64,000 nt of DNA, taken from the NCBI GenBank assembly GCA_003202005.1, contig QJJF01000002.1:62001-126000 (forward strand), read 5' to 3'. Positions 21,158 to 29,072 of the stretch are shown piece by piece. This DNA is from Williamsia faeni. Lineage in GTDB: Bacteria; Actinomycetota; Actinomycetes; Mycobacteriales; Mycobacteriaceae. Numbering within the stretch: position 1 is the stretch's first letter; the number at the start of each line of letters is the position of its first letter. The translations under genes were made by a program, and so were the position numbers. Under the pieces are notes generated by a model that made no database searches, was not told where the DNA came from, and saw nothing but the letters and a program-made list of their open reading frames with translations.

Positions 21158-21835
21158 CTAGCTACCCTGGACGTACTCCCCACCGATGGTGCCCTGCACC
21201 ACGATGGGAGTTCCTTCCGGGAAGTTCTCGTAGGCCCACTTACCGTTCTCAGTGCTCACGTTGATGCAGCCATGGCTCACATTGGTATTGCCCTGCTGCT
21301 CCAGCGACCACGGTGCGGCGTGGAGGAAGATTCCGTCCCACGACATCCGGATCGCGTACTCGACATACGTGCGGTAACCGCCGGGTGAGTCGATGGGGAC
21401 ACCGTACGTGGACGAATCCATGTACATGTCGCGGTACTTCTCTTTGGTGTAGTACGTGCCGTTGGGGGTCGGGTGTTCGTTCGAGCCCATCGAGATCGGC
21501 ATCTTGCGGACGATCTTGCCGTCGTGCCACACGGTCAGTTCGTGGGTGGCGTCGTCGGCGAGCGCGACCCAGCCGGTGTCGGTCTTCACCGGAGGTGCGG
21601 GCTCGGCCGGCTTGACGGGCTCCGGGGCAGGCTGGGGCGTGGTCTCCGGTGCCTGCGGTGTGGGCACGGTCAGGCCAGGGATCTGGGGGAGCGGCACGCC
21701 GGGAAGCCCGGGGATGGTGGGCGAAGGCTGTGCCGAAGCTGCAGTTGGGACGGCCAAGGCCATCACAACAACACCGAGTCCGGCGGCAAGAAGGCGTTTC
21801 GCGGTGCTCCCGCGGGTGAACTTGCTGGTCGACAC
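21158..21835 (-). CDS. Secreted L,D-transpeptidase (YkuD family)
   Basis: The protein is 225 residues from GTG 21835. An N-terminal signal peptide (basic start, hydrophobic run ALAVPTAASA, cleavage near residue 37) leads to a Pro-rich linker of about 60 residues that may span the wall. The YkuD domain has LHAAPW and the catalytic SHGCINVS with its nucleophile Cys. L,D-transpeptidases form 3-3 cross-links in peptidoglycan, which are abundant in Mycobacteriales. The single-domain layout, without an immunoglobulin-like domain, is like mycobacterial LdtE/LdtD-type minor enzymes or a YkuD protein with another role. Confidence 0.87.
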   Translation of the reverse strand: MSTSKFTRGSTAKRLLAAGLGVVVMALAVPTAASAQPSPTIPGLPGVPLPQIPGLTVPTPQAPETTPQPAPEPVKPAEPAPPVKTDTGWVALADDATHELTVWHDGKIVRKMPISMGSNEHPTPNGTYYTKEKYRDMYMDSSTYGVPIDSPGGYRTYVEYAIRMSWDGIFLHAAPWSLEQQGNTNVSHGCINVSTENGKWAYENFPEGTPIVVQGTIGGEYVQGS

Positions 21836-22010
21836 TATGGATAACCCTAACGCTAGGCTGCGGTTTAATGCGCCTCCCGAAAGCGCAGATTCAATACTTG
21901 CATGTTGGTACCACCCGGCCAAACGCTACGAACGCTTTTGGGGTCAGAGTTGCTGATGGGACCAGTGAGGTTCGACACTCCGGACCAAGAGTGATCTGGC
22001 TCACTGGCCG

Positions 22011-23261
22011 TCAGCAGGTGCTCGGCGCCGGCAGACCGGCAAATCGATCAGACAGCCACTGAATCGCCTCGGGGATGCCCAGTGGATAGGCGGCCACATG
22101 ATTCGGTGCCGGGGTCAGCAGGCTCGATACTCGGACACCGGCACGGCAATACCGGTTGTTGGTGGTGATGATCGAGTCGACCGGGATCAGTTCGTCTGTG
22201 GGACTGTGCCATTCGAAGACGGGCGAGTTCGGTGACCCGGGGTAGATGTCGAGGCCGTTGGCGGCGACGACTGCCCGGACGGTGGGGTCGTCGAAGATCT
22301 TGACGTCCGGTGTCATCTCGTCGGCGCTGTGATTTTGTCCGATCTCCAGGATCTCGTTGGTGCAGGCATTCTGCATCCGCAGGTACATCGACCGCCCCAG
22401 ATCAGTCAGGTTGTCCCACATCGGGATCTCGTCCGGGTACTCCCGCGACAGTCCGACCGCTGCGGCGTACGCGAGTCCGAATGCCGGATGAGGGTTGTTG
22501 TAACCCAGGCCTTCCGCCATCTTGATCAGATTCATCGGTGCGCCGCCGTATGCGCTGCCGGCCAACCGGAGTCCTGGTGCGTAGGTGGGCGCGAGTGCAG
22601 CCGCCCACGCGGTGGCCATCCCGCCGCCGGAATACCCGATCAGTCCGACGGGACTCTTGGAGATGTTCGCGGTGCGGAAGTTCTTTCCGGCCTTGATGCC
22701 GTCCAGGGTGATCCGGCCACCGAGTTGGGCGGCGCCGTACGCGCTGCGCGGGCCGAGATGGTCGGGGACCTCGATGACCCAGCCTTGTGCCAGCAATCCG
22801 TTCAGAGCCGGTCCCTGACGAGCGGTCAGGCTGTTGGTCTGCGTGAATAGCGTTTGTGAAGGTGCACATTCGAGTCCGAGCGCGTTCACGATGTCCTGGA
22901 AGCTCAGAACAGGCGCGTTCGCGGTCCGGTTCTGGGGCAGCAGCAGGGTCGTGACGGCGGCGATCGGCCGCTCGTACATGTCTGTGCTGCGGAACTTCAA
23001 TTGCCAGGTCTCGATATTCACGAACCCCGGCGGGTTGGGCATCTTGCGGCTGGCGACGATGTCACCGTTGGCGTAGTCGCCGATATTGGCCGGAGCGACG
23101 TAAAAGCGGTCGCCCAGTGGAGTCGGGAGGGCGACGTCGTCCGCGCCGGCAACGGCGGGCGTCATTGTCAACAGGGCCAAGGTGGTCGCGCAGAGAGTTC
23201 CGACGGTAATCAGCCGACGTCGTAGTCGAGTGCGGAACACGGCAGTACTGGACGTGCTCAA
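22011..23261 (-). CDS. Secreted lipase (LIP/Fus2-type triacylglycerol lipase family)
   Basis: A 416-residue exported alpha/beta hydrolase. The N-terminus has twin arginine-rich basic residues, a hydrophobic core and an AGA-like cleavage region near residue 39. The nucleophile elbow is GYSGGGMATAW, with an Asp (SPTDELIP) and His (NHVAAYP) near the end completing a likely triad. The family includes secretory lipases of actinobacteria and yeast that hydrolyse esters or act on mycolate-type envelope lipids. An inverted repeat lies about 80 bp upstream of its start. The product is named from family resemblance; the substrate is not known. Confidence 0.86.
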   Translation of the reverse strand: MSTSSTAVFRTRLRRRLITVGTLCATTLALLTMTPAVAGADDVALPTPLGDRFYVAPANIGDYANGDIVASRKMPNPPGFVNIETWQLKFRSTDMYERPIAAVTTLLLPQNRTANAPVLSFQDIVNALGLECAPSQTLFTQTNSLTARQGPALNGLLAQGWVIEVPDHLGPRSAYGAAQLGGRITLDGIKAGKNFRTANISKSPVGLIGYSGGGMATAWAAALAPTYAPGLRLAGSAYGGAPMNLIKMAEGLGYNNPHPAFGLAYAAAVGLSREYPDEIPMWDNLTDLGRSMYLRMQNACTNEILEIGQNHSADEMTPDVKIFDDPTVRAVVAANGLDIYPGSPNSPVFEWHSPTDELIPVDSIITTNNRYCRAGVRVSSLLTPAPNHVAAYPLGIPEAIQWLSDRFAGLPAPSTC

Positions 23262-23339
23262 AAGAGGGCCTCCGGGTCACATGGGTCAATGCAGCAGCGA
23301 GCGTCGACCTCCCCGACGACGATGTCCGATATGTAACCG

Positions 23340-23360
23340 TTGTCAGGCAGGACCTGTCAA
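23340..23360. promoter_or_regulatory. Imperfect inverted repeat, possible operator for the lipase gene
   Basis: TTGTCAGG and CCTGTCAA (7 of 8 pairs) separated by 5 nt, about 79 bp upstream of the lipase start on the minus strand. This is the size of a TetR-type operator, but no regulator gene is adjacent. Confidence 0.35.
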
Positions 23361-23443
23361 GGCGAAGCGGGTGGGCTCATTTCAGCCTGAGCCTCACGAT
23401 CATTTTGGCTGGGTGATCCCGTCAGCGCCTGGATCACAACGGT

Positions 23444-23462
23444 TTTGATCGCGGCGATCAAA
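23444..23462. promoter_or_regulatory. Perfect 19-bp palindrome upstream of the histidine kinase gene
   Basis: TTTGATCGC-G-GCGATCAAA is an exact inverted repeat with one central base, ending 42 bp before the kinase ATG at 23505. The position and symmetry suit a dimeric regulator, possibly autoregulation by the adjacent response regulator. Confidence 0.5.
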
Positions 23463-23504
23463 CATTGCGCCCGAGTGGTCCATAACACGCGTAGCATCCG
23501 CGCC

Positions 23505-24719
23505 ATGAACCGGCCGGCCCGCTCCGTGTGGAACGAAGGCGGCATCTGGGCGGGCGCGGCGAGGCGATTGGCGCCCTTCCTCGACATCGGCATCGCGGTC
23601 GTCGCGACCGCGCTTGCGCTCATCTCGTTGCTGAGCACGGATGTCCACGCCGTCGATCCCCGGCTGCACGAGCCGAACGCGATCGCGGTCATCGGCACGA
23701 TTGTCGCGACAGCATCGCTCTATTGGCGACGCGTACACCCGACGCTGTCGTACTGCGCCTTCGCGACCGGTTGTCTGATCGTTGTGCTGACCGGCAACTA
23801 CATCGGCTTGCTGTCGATCCTGTTGCTGTTTGCCCTCTACTCCTTGGCCGCGCACGGCCGGCGTCGCAATGCCGCACTCGCACTCATCGGCACCATGGGA
23901 GTCTTCGCCGCACTCGCAGCCGCCGATGTCCCCGACCTGCGCATGTCAGACCTCCTGCAGGCCTGGGCGCTTCTCCTCACGGCGTGGGCAGTGGGCGACG
24001 CGATCCGCGGTCGCCGCGCACAGCATCGCGACCAGATCCGGGCCGCCGAACACGATGCGGCCCTGGCGCGCGAACAGGCGACGCGCGCGGTCGCCGAGGA
24101 ACGCCTGCGGATCGCGCGTGAACTTCACGACGTGGTGGCGCACAGCATGTCGCTCATCGCCGTCCAGGCGGGTGTCGGTGCGCATGTCATCCATACCGAC
24201 GTCGACGCTGCCGAACGCGCCCTTCTTGTTGTCGCCGAAACGAGCCGTGAGGCGCTGGCCCAGACCCGTTCGATGCTCGGCATTCTCCGCGAAGACGGTG
24301 ACCGTGTCGATGGTCCGGTGCCGCAAGGCGTGGGCGAGCTACCCGCTTTGATTGCGGTGGTCCGGTCGGCGGGGCTCGAGGTGGCGTTCGACGAGACGGG
24401 TACACCGGTCGAACTCGATGCCGCAGTCGAATTGGCTGCCTATCGGATCGTGCAGGAGTCGCTGACCAACGTGCTCAAATATGGCGGCTCGTCGGCGCGT
24501 GTACATCTCGACCACAAACGCGATCATCTCGACATCGACGTGACCGACCCCGGTGGGCGCTCGGTCGCGCCCGGGCCGGACGGCGGTGGCGGCCACGGAC
24601 TGATCGGCCTTCGGGAACGCGCACAGATTGTCGGTGGTTCGCTGATCGCAGGCGCCGACCCAGCGGGAGGATTCCGTGTCCACGGGACGCTTCCCGCCCG
24701 GCGTGAGGGTGCCTCGTGA
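23505..24719 (+). CDS. Membrane sensor histidine kinase (NarL/DesK type, HisKA_3)
   Basis: A 404-residue kinase. The N-terminal 140 residues hold several transmembrane helices with short loops and no large extracellular sensor domain. The dimerisation and phosphoacceptor motif is RIARELHDVVAHSMS with His near 208; the ATPase domain has the N box around QESLTNVLKYG and G boxes TDPGG and GGGHGLIGLRERA. Kinases of this build often sense membrane state or envelope stress. The ATG at 23505 is favoured; an upstream in-frame extension crosses the palindrome. The stop overlaps the regulator start by 4 bp (GTGA). Confidence 0.92.
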   Translation: MNRPARSVWNEGGIWAGAARRLAPFLDIGIAVVATALALISLLSTDVHAVDPRLHEPNAIAVIGTIVATASLYWRRVHPTLSYCAFATGCLIVVLTGNYIGLLSILLLFALYSLAAHGRRRNAALALIGTMGVFAALAAADVPDLRMSDLLQAWALLLTAWAVGDAIRGRRAQHRDQIRAAEHDAALAREQATRAVAEERLRIARELHDVVAHSMSLIAVQAGVGAHVIHTDVDAAERALLVVAETSREALAQTRSMLGILREDGDRVDGPVPQGVGELPALIAVVRSAGLEVAFDETGTPVELDAAVELAAYRIVQESLTNVLKYGGSSARVHLDHKRDHLDIDVTDPGGRSVAPGPDGGGGHGLIGLRERAQIVGGSLIAGADPAGGFRVHGTLPARREGAS

Positions 24720-25387
24720 GCGCGCCCGTGACGACAGTGGCCGTCGTCGATGATCAGGCGCTCGTGCGTTCCGGCTTCGTGGTGCTGTTGAATTCGGATC
24801 CCGGTATCGAGGTCGTCGGCGAGGCCGACAACGGACAACAGGGGTGGGATCTGTGTCGCCGGACCACTCCGGACGTCGTGTTGATGGACGTCCGGATGCC
24901 CGGCACAGATGGAATCGAGGCGACCCGGCGAATCGTCACCGATCCGGCGTGCTCAGGCACAAAGGTGTTGATACTCACAACCTTTGACGAAGACGAACTC
25001 GTGATCGAGGCGCTCCGTGCCGGGGCGAGCGGGTTCCTCCTGAAAGACACCAGGCCCGACCTGCTGCTGCACGCCATCGCGGTCATCGCGAGCGGAGAAT
25101 CGCTCCTGGATCCGGCTGTCACCAGGCGGATGATCGAACGCTTTGCCGCGCTGCCGGATTCGGGTCCACGGCCAACGTCCGAGGACGGGCTCACCGCGCG
25201 TGAGCGCGAGGTGCTGCTCGCCGTTGCGCGAGGCATGTCCAATGACGAGATAGCGACCGCATTGCACATGGGCTACGGCACGGTGAAGACCCATGTCAGT
25301 CATCTGCTGACAAAACTGGACAGCCGCGACCGAGCGCAACTGGTCATGTACGCCTACGAATCAGGACTGGCGGTACCGGGGGCGTGA
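24716..25387 (+). CDS. Response regulator, NarL/FixJ family with LuxR-type HTH
   Basis: A 223-residue two-domain regulator. The receiver domain has the acidic VVDDQ pair, the phosphoacceptor Asp near residue 58 (VLMDVRMPG), and the conserved Lys in LLKD. The LuxR-type helix-turn-helix near the C-terminus reads LTAREREVLLAVARGMSNDEIA and GTVKTHVSHLLTKL. It is partner of the kinase immediately upstream, with which it overlaps. Such regulators bind inverted repeats as dimers; perfect palindromes lie upstream of the kinase and upstream of the CPBP gene. Confidence 0.94.
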   Translation: MSAPVTTVAVVDDQALVRSGFVVLLNSDPGIEVVGEADNGQQGWDLCRRTTPDVVLMDVRMPGTDGIEATRRIVTDPACSGTKVLILTTFDEDELVIEALRAGASGFLLKDTRPDLLLHAIAVIASGESLLDPAVTRRMIERFAALPDSGPRPTSEDGLTAREREVLLAVARGMSNDEIATALHMGYGTVKTHVSHLLTKLDSRDRAQLVMYAYESGLAVPGA

Positions 25388-25405
25388 CGTCGTAACCCCT
25401 TGCTG

Positions 25406-25425
25406 CCTCTGTCTGCAGACAGAGG
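25406..25425. promoter_or_regulatory. Perfect 20-bp palindrome upstream of the CPBP protease gene
   Basis: CCTCTGTCTG and CAGACAGAGG meet with no spacer. The element CTCTGTCTGC is repeated directly at 25439-25448. It lies between the response regulator stop (25387) and the CPBP start (25575). There is no T-run, so an operator or a structured leader is more likely than a terminator. Confidence 0.5.
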
Positions 25426-25574
25426 AGACGGGGCTGGGCTCTGTCTGCGGCCTCGTCCACAAAGGGCCTCGCGCCAGATGTCGACCCCATGCCCGGGGGA
25501 GCACATTGATGGGGCACGGTCACCCGGCCGCACACCCGCAACGATCGCCCGATCGCAGTCGCACAGGAGTTCTG

Positions 25575-26447
25575 ATGTTCGGATCCAATGTCTTTCGTGA
25601 AATCGCCGTTTTCGTCGCGGTGGCGTACTCGCTTGCCATCGGTATCGCCGTGGTCCTGCCCGACGCCGGTATCAACATGATGCTCAGTGTGCTGATACCG
25701 GTGGTCACCGTCGCGATCATGACGTTCACCATCATTCCGAAGGGCAAGCGCCGCGAACTCTGGAACAGCTTCGGTCTGCGGCGCTCGGGCGGTTCGGCGC
25801 TGCGACCGGCGTTGGCCATCCCGATGGTGCTGGTGATCCTCGCCTACGGTGCCGCGGTGTTGTCGGGGGTCGCCGACTTCGTGTCCATCCACTTCACGCC
25901 GCTCGGCAGTGCGAGCTGGGTGGCCGACCTCGTCATCGAACTCGCCATCGGCACCGTGTTCATCCTGGGCGAAGAGATCGGCTGGCGGGGATTTCTGTTG
26001 CCCCGGATCCAGCAGTTCACCAACCGGCGCAAGGCGGCTCTGCTGACCGGATTCATCCATGGTTGCTTCCACCTGCCGCTGATCCTCATCGCCACCACGT
26101 ATGACGCGGACGGCAGTCGATGGATCGTCGCCCCGATGGCGGTGGCGACGATTACCGTGGCAGGCATCTTCTACGCGTATCTCTGGGATCGTTCGCACAC
26201 GGTCTGGCCAGTAGCTGTGGCACACAACGCCGCGAACACGGCCTTTGTTCTCGGCGCCGCCGCCGTGGTCGCCGCGTCACCGGCAGATCTTGCCTACGTG
26301 GCGGGGGAGAGCGGAATCGCCACCTTCGGCGCGGTCGCCCTGGTCGGTGCTGTCTACCTGGGGCGGGCGAAGGTATGGCGTCGTGATCTTCCATTGGTCG
26401 AAGCGGTGCAGGTGAATCCGAAGGCTGAAGTCGCCATGCAACTCTGA
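25575..26447 (+). CDS. CPBP (CAAX protease/bacteriocin-processing) family intramembrane metalloprotease
   Basis: A 290-residue protein with about seven or eight transmembrane helices. The three family motifs are in place: GEEIGWRGFLLP (Glu133, Glu134, Arg138), FIHGCFH (His162, His166) and AHNAAN (His217, Asn218). CPBP proteases cleave near the membrane or act in bacteriocin maturation, immunity and signalling; the substrate here is unknown. The ATG at 25575 follows CAGGAG; an in-frame extension to 25506 lacks hydrophobic or family character. The position after the two-component pair suggests it is a regulated target. A terminator follows. Confidence 0.9.
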   Translation: MFGSNVFREIAVFVAVAYSLAIGIAVVLPDAGINMMLSVLIPVVTVAIMTFTIIPKGKRRELWNSFGLRRSGGSALRPALAIPMVLVILAYGAAVLSGVADFVSIHFTPLGSASWVADLVIELAIGTVFILGEEIGWRGFLLPRIQQFTNRRKAALLTGFIHGCFHLPLILIATTYDADGSRWIVAPMAVATITVAGIFYAYLWDRSHTVWPVAVAHNAANTAFVLGAAAVVAASPADLAYVAGESGIATFGAVALVGAVYLGRAKVWRRDLPLVEAVQVNPKAEVAMQL

Positions 26448-26454
26448 ATCAACC

Positions 26455-26490
26455 AAAAAGCCCTGGTCACAACGCTGACCAGGGCTTTTT
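26455..26490 (+). terminator. Rho-independent terminator
   Basis: A 15-bp perfect stem (26455-26469 with 26476-26490), CAACGC loop and a run of T at the end, directly after the CPBP gene. Its A-run also allows use by the tRNA-Gly transcript coming from the other strand. Confidence 0.92.
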
Positions 26491-26497
26491 GAGGTGG

Positions 26498-26568
26498 AGC
26501 GGGTGACGGGAATCGAACCCGCGTAGCTAGTTTGGAAGACTAGGGCTCTACCATTGAGCTACACCCGC
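26498..26568 (-). tRNA. tRNA-Gly (anticodon UCC)
   Basis: Read on the minus strand, the acceptor GCGGGTG (26568-26562) pairs with CACCCGC (26505-26499), the D arm has AGCTCAATGGTAGAGC, the anticodon loop is CTTCCAA and the T arm has GGTTCGATTCC. The length is 71 nt with discriminator T; the CCA end appears to be encoded at 26497-26495. Confidence 0.97.
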
Positions 26569-26768
26569 GTGCATACGACATCACTGGGATCGCCACTGTT
26601 GCCGCTGCGGAACGAACTGTACCGTCTCGATCCGCCCGACATGAAATCGCCTGGTCGCGACGGCGTGGTGCGGGCCTGTGACGACCGGTTTAGGTTCGCG
26701 GGGCAGCGGTCACGTAGTATTTGCGTTCGGCGAAAGCGGCGAGTGTTGCTCGCTTTCGGAAGACCTCA

Positions 26769-26842
26769 CGGGATGTGGCGCAGCTTGGTAGCGCATCCGC
26801 TTTGGGAGCGGAGGGTCGCAGGTTCGAATCCTGTCATCCCGA
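26769..26842 (+). tRNA. tRNA-Pro (anticodon UGG)
   Basis: A 74-nt cloverleaf: CGGGATG acceptor pairs with CATCCCG at the end, D arm GGCGCAGCTTGGTAGCGC, anticodon loop TTTGGGA, T arm with GGTTCGAATCC, discriminator A, CCA not encoded. A hairpin (CGAAAGCG 26731-26738 with CGCTTTCG 26751-26758) lies just upstream in the leader. tig follows 32 bp later. Confidence 0.97.
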
Positions 26843-26874
26843 CTCACGAGAGAAACGCACTACAAGGGAGTCAA

Positions 26875-28236
26875 GTGAAGAGCACCGTCGAGCAGATCAG
26901 CCCGACGCGGGTCAAACTCAACGTCGAGGTTTCCTTCGAGGAACTCGAGCCGGATTTCGCCCGCACCTACAAGACGATGGCACGGGACATCCGGATCCCC
27001 GGCTTCCGTCCGGGTAAGGCACCCGCCAAGCTGATCGAGGCCCGTGTCGGCCGCGACGCGGTGCTGGCTCAGGTCGTCAATGACGCGATCCCCGCCAAGT
27101 ACAGCGAGGCTGTCGAGTCCAGCGAGATCAAGGCCATCGGTCAGCCCGAGATCGACCTTTCGGAACTCGAGTACGGCAAGAGCATCACGTTCACCGCCGA
27201 GGTCGACGTGCGCCCCGAGATCGACCTGCCGGATTACTCGACCCTCGAGATCGAGGTCGAGCCGGTGTCGGTGGACGACGACGCTGTCGACGAGCAGCTC
27301 GAGGCCCTGCGCGCCCGCTTCGGCACCCTGACCGGTGTCGACCGCCCGGTCGCCGATGGGGATTTCGTCTCCATCGACCTGTCGGCCACCATCGACGGCA
27401 AAGAGGTCGAGGAAGCCGCGACGAGCGGTCTGTCCCACGAGGTCGGCTCGGGTGAGCTGATCGACGGACTCGACGATGCCCTCATCGGTCTCAAGGCCGG
27501 CGAAGAGAAGATCTTCAAGAGCACGCTGGTCGCCGGAGACCACAGTGGCGACGAAGCCGATGTCACCGTCAAGGTCGTGTCGGTCAAGGAGCGCGAGCTT
27601 CCCGAGGTCGACGACGAGTTTGCCCAGCTGGCAAGCGAATTCGACACCGTCGACGAGCTGAAGGCCGACCTGCGTGAGCGGGTCGCCCGGTCGAAGAAGA
27701 TGGGTCAGGCGAACGCCATCAGCGAGGCGCTCGTCGCCAAGCTGGTCGAGACCATCGACGTTCCGCTGCCCGAGGCGATCGTCGCGGCCGAGGTCGACGG
27801 CCAGATCCACCAGGTCGTCCACAGCCTCAATCACGACGACGAGGCATTCGAGCGTCTGCTCGAGGCTCAGGGCACCACCCGCGAGAAGTTCGAAGCCGAA
27901 GCGCGTGAGAGTGCCGAGAAGTCGGTGAAGACCCAGCTGCTGCTCGACGCGATCGCCGATCAGCAGGAGACCGACGTCGCTCAGGACGAGCTGATGCAGC
28001 AGATCATGTTCCAGGCGCAGCGCTACGGCATGCAGCCCGCCGAGTTCGCTCAGCAGCTGCAGCAGGCCGGCCAGGTCGGCGCGATCTACGCCGAGGTCCG
28101 CCGCAGCAAGGCGCTCTCCTCGATCGTCAACGAGGTCACCGTCAAGGACACCGACGGCACCGTGGTCGACACCGACGAGTTCTTCCCGAAGCAGGTTGCA
28201 GACGCAGAGGGTGACGAGTCAACCGACGAGTCATAA
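26875..28236 (+). CDS. tig: Trigger factor, ribosome-associated chaperone and peptidyl-prolyl isomerase
   Basis: A 453-residue trigger factor. The N-terminal ribosome-binding domain carries the FRPGKAP motif (residues about 44-50) that docks on L23. An FKBP-type isomerase domain lies around residues 155-240 and a long helical C-terminal domain follows; the end is acidic. The GTG at 26875 is right for homology and follows AAGGGAG; the frame stays open upstream through the tRNA-Pro gene, which is not coding. Placement just before clpP1-clpP2 is conserved widely and links folding to degradation. A terminator-like hairpin follows. Confidence 0.96.
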   Translation: MKSTVEQISPTRVKLNVEVSFEELEPDFARTYKTMARDIRIPGFRPGKAPAKLIEARVGRDAVLAQVVNDAIPAKYSEAVESSEIKAIGQPEIDLSELEYGKSITFTAEVDVRPEIDLPDYSTLEIEVEPVSVDDDAVDEQLEALRARFGTLTGVDRPVADGDFVSIDLSATIDGKEVEEAATSGLSHEVGSGELIDGLDDALIGLKAGEEKIFKSTLVAGDHSGDEADVTVKVVSVKERELPEVDDEFAQLASEFDTVDELKADLRERVARSKKMGQANAISEALVAKLVETIDVPLPEAIVAAEVDGQIHQVVHSLNHDDEAFERLLEAQGTTREKFEAEARESAEKSVKTQLLLDAIADQQETDVAQDELMQQIMFQAQRYGMQPAEFAQQLQQAGQVGAIYAEVRRSKALSSIVNEVTVKDTDGTVVDTDEFFPKQVADAEGDESTDES

Positions 28237-28270
28237 GAGACAAAACGCCAGCAAGCATTCTGCTGTCAGC

Positions 28271-28310
28271 GAATAGGGGCGACGCCGAGGGTTCGGCGTC
28301 GTCCCTATTC
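28271..28310 (+). terminator. Hairpin terminator after tig
   Basis: An 18-bp stem (28271-28288 with 28293-28310) with one G-T wobble and a GGGT loop, placed 35 bp after the tig stop and before the clpP1 leader. No long T-run follows, so some read-through into clpP1 is possible. Confidence 0.75.
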
Positions 28311-28361
28311 GTTACTGTCGAAGCCAGCAGTCAAATCACTGTGAGTCCGTTGAACGAAAAA

Positions 28362-28382
28362 TCCCAGGAGCCGATCCTGGGA
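28362..28382 (+). promoter_or_regulatory. Leader hairpin just upstream of clpP1
   Basis: TCCCAGGA (28362-28369) pairs perfectly with TCCTGGGA (28375-28382) around a 5-nt loop. It ends 16 bp before the clpP1 GTG, next to the likely ribosome-binding site GAAGG. It could affect mRNA stability or translation. Confidence 0.45.
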
Positions 28383-28398
28383 CGCGAAGGTAGGTACC

Positions 28399-29007
28399 GT
28401 GACTGAGCCGAAGATCCACACGCCAGCGCTCTCCGGAGTATCCGCGAGTTCGGGTGTGGCCGGACTGAATCTGACCGACTCGGTCTTCGAGCGTCTGCTG
28501 CGTGAGCGCATCATCTTCCTGGGAACCCAGGTCGACGATGACATCGCCAATCGGCTGTGCGCCCAGATTCTGTTGCTGTCGGCAGAAGATCCGACAAAAG
28601 ACATCAACCTCTACATCAATTCCCCCGGCGGTTCGGTGACGGCCGGGATGGCGATCTTCGACACCATGCAGCTCGCACCGTGTGATGTCGCCACCTATGC
28701 GATGGGCATGGCCGCTTCCATGGGCCAGTTCCTGCTCGCCGCGGGCACCAAGGGCAAGCGGCACGCCCTGCCCCACGCGCGGATCATGATGCACCAGCCG
28801 TCCGCCGGCATCGGTGGCACGGCTGCCGACATCGCCATCCAGGCCGAGCAGTTCGCGCTGACGAAAAAAGAGATGAACAAGCTCAACGCCGAGTTCTCCG
28901 GACAGACGCTCGAACAGATCGAGTTGGACGCCGACCGCGACAAGTGGTTCACGGCCGAGCAGGCCAAGGAATACGGCCTCGTCGATCACGTGATCTCGCG
29001 CGCCTGA
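28399..29007 (+). CDS. clpP1: ATP-dependent Clp protease proteolytic subunit 1
   Basis: A 202-residue ClpP serine peptidase. The nucleophile Ser is near residue 107 in MGMAASMGQ, the catalytic His is in MMHQPS, and the Asp follows in the DRDKWF region. NSPGGSV forms the oxyanion loop. In Mycobacteriales two different ClpP rings assemble into one active tetradecamer, so this works with clpP2 just downstream and with ClpX or ClpC1. The start is GTG 28399. The gap to clpP2 is about 65 bp with no terminator, so they form one operon. Confidence 0.96.
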   Translation: MTEPKIHTPALSGVSASSGVAGLNLTDSVFERLLRERIIFLGTQVDDDIANRLCAQILLLSAEDPTKDINLYINSPGGSVTAGMAIFDTMQLAPCDVATYAMGMAASMGQFLLAAGTKGKRHALPHARIMMHQPSAGIGGTAADIAIQAEQFALTKKEMNKLNAEFSGQTLEQIELDADRDKWFTAEQAKEYGLVDHVISRA

Positions 29008-29072
29008 CCGGATTCTCTGGTCGAGCTCCGCTCCGCTTCGTCTCCGGCCCCTCGCACACTCATCCGAAAGTA

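Noticed and set aside
25506-25574. Extended N-terminus of the CPBP protease from ATG 25506
   Set aside because: The added 23 residues are His/Arg/Pro-rich without family character, while ATG 25575 has a good CAGGAG site.
26554-26874. An in-frame N-terminal extension of trigger factor
   Set aside because: It runs through the tRNA-Pro gene and part of the tRNA-Gly gene; GTG 26875 with its ribosome-binding site begins the conserved protein.
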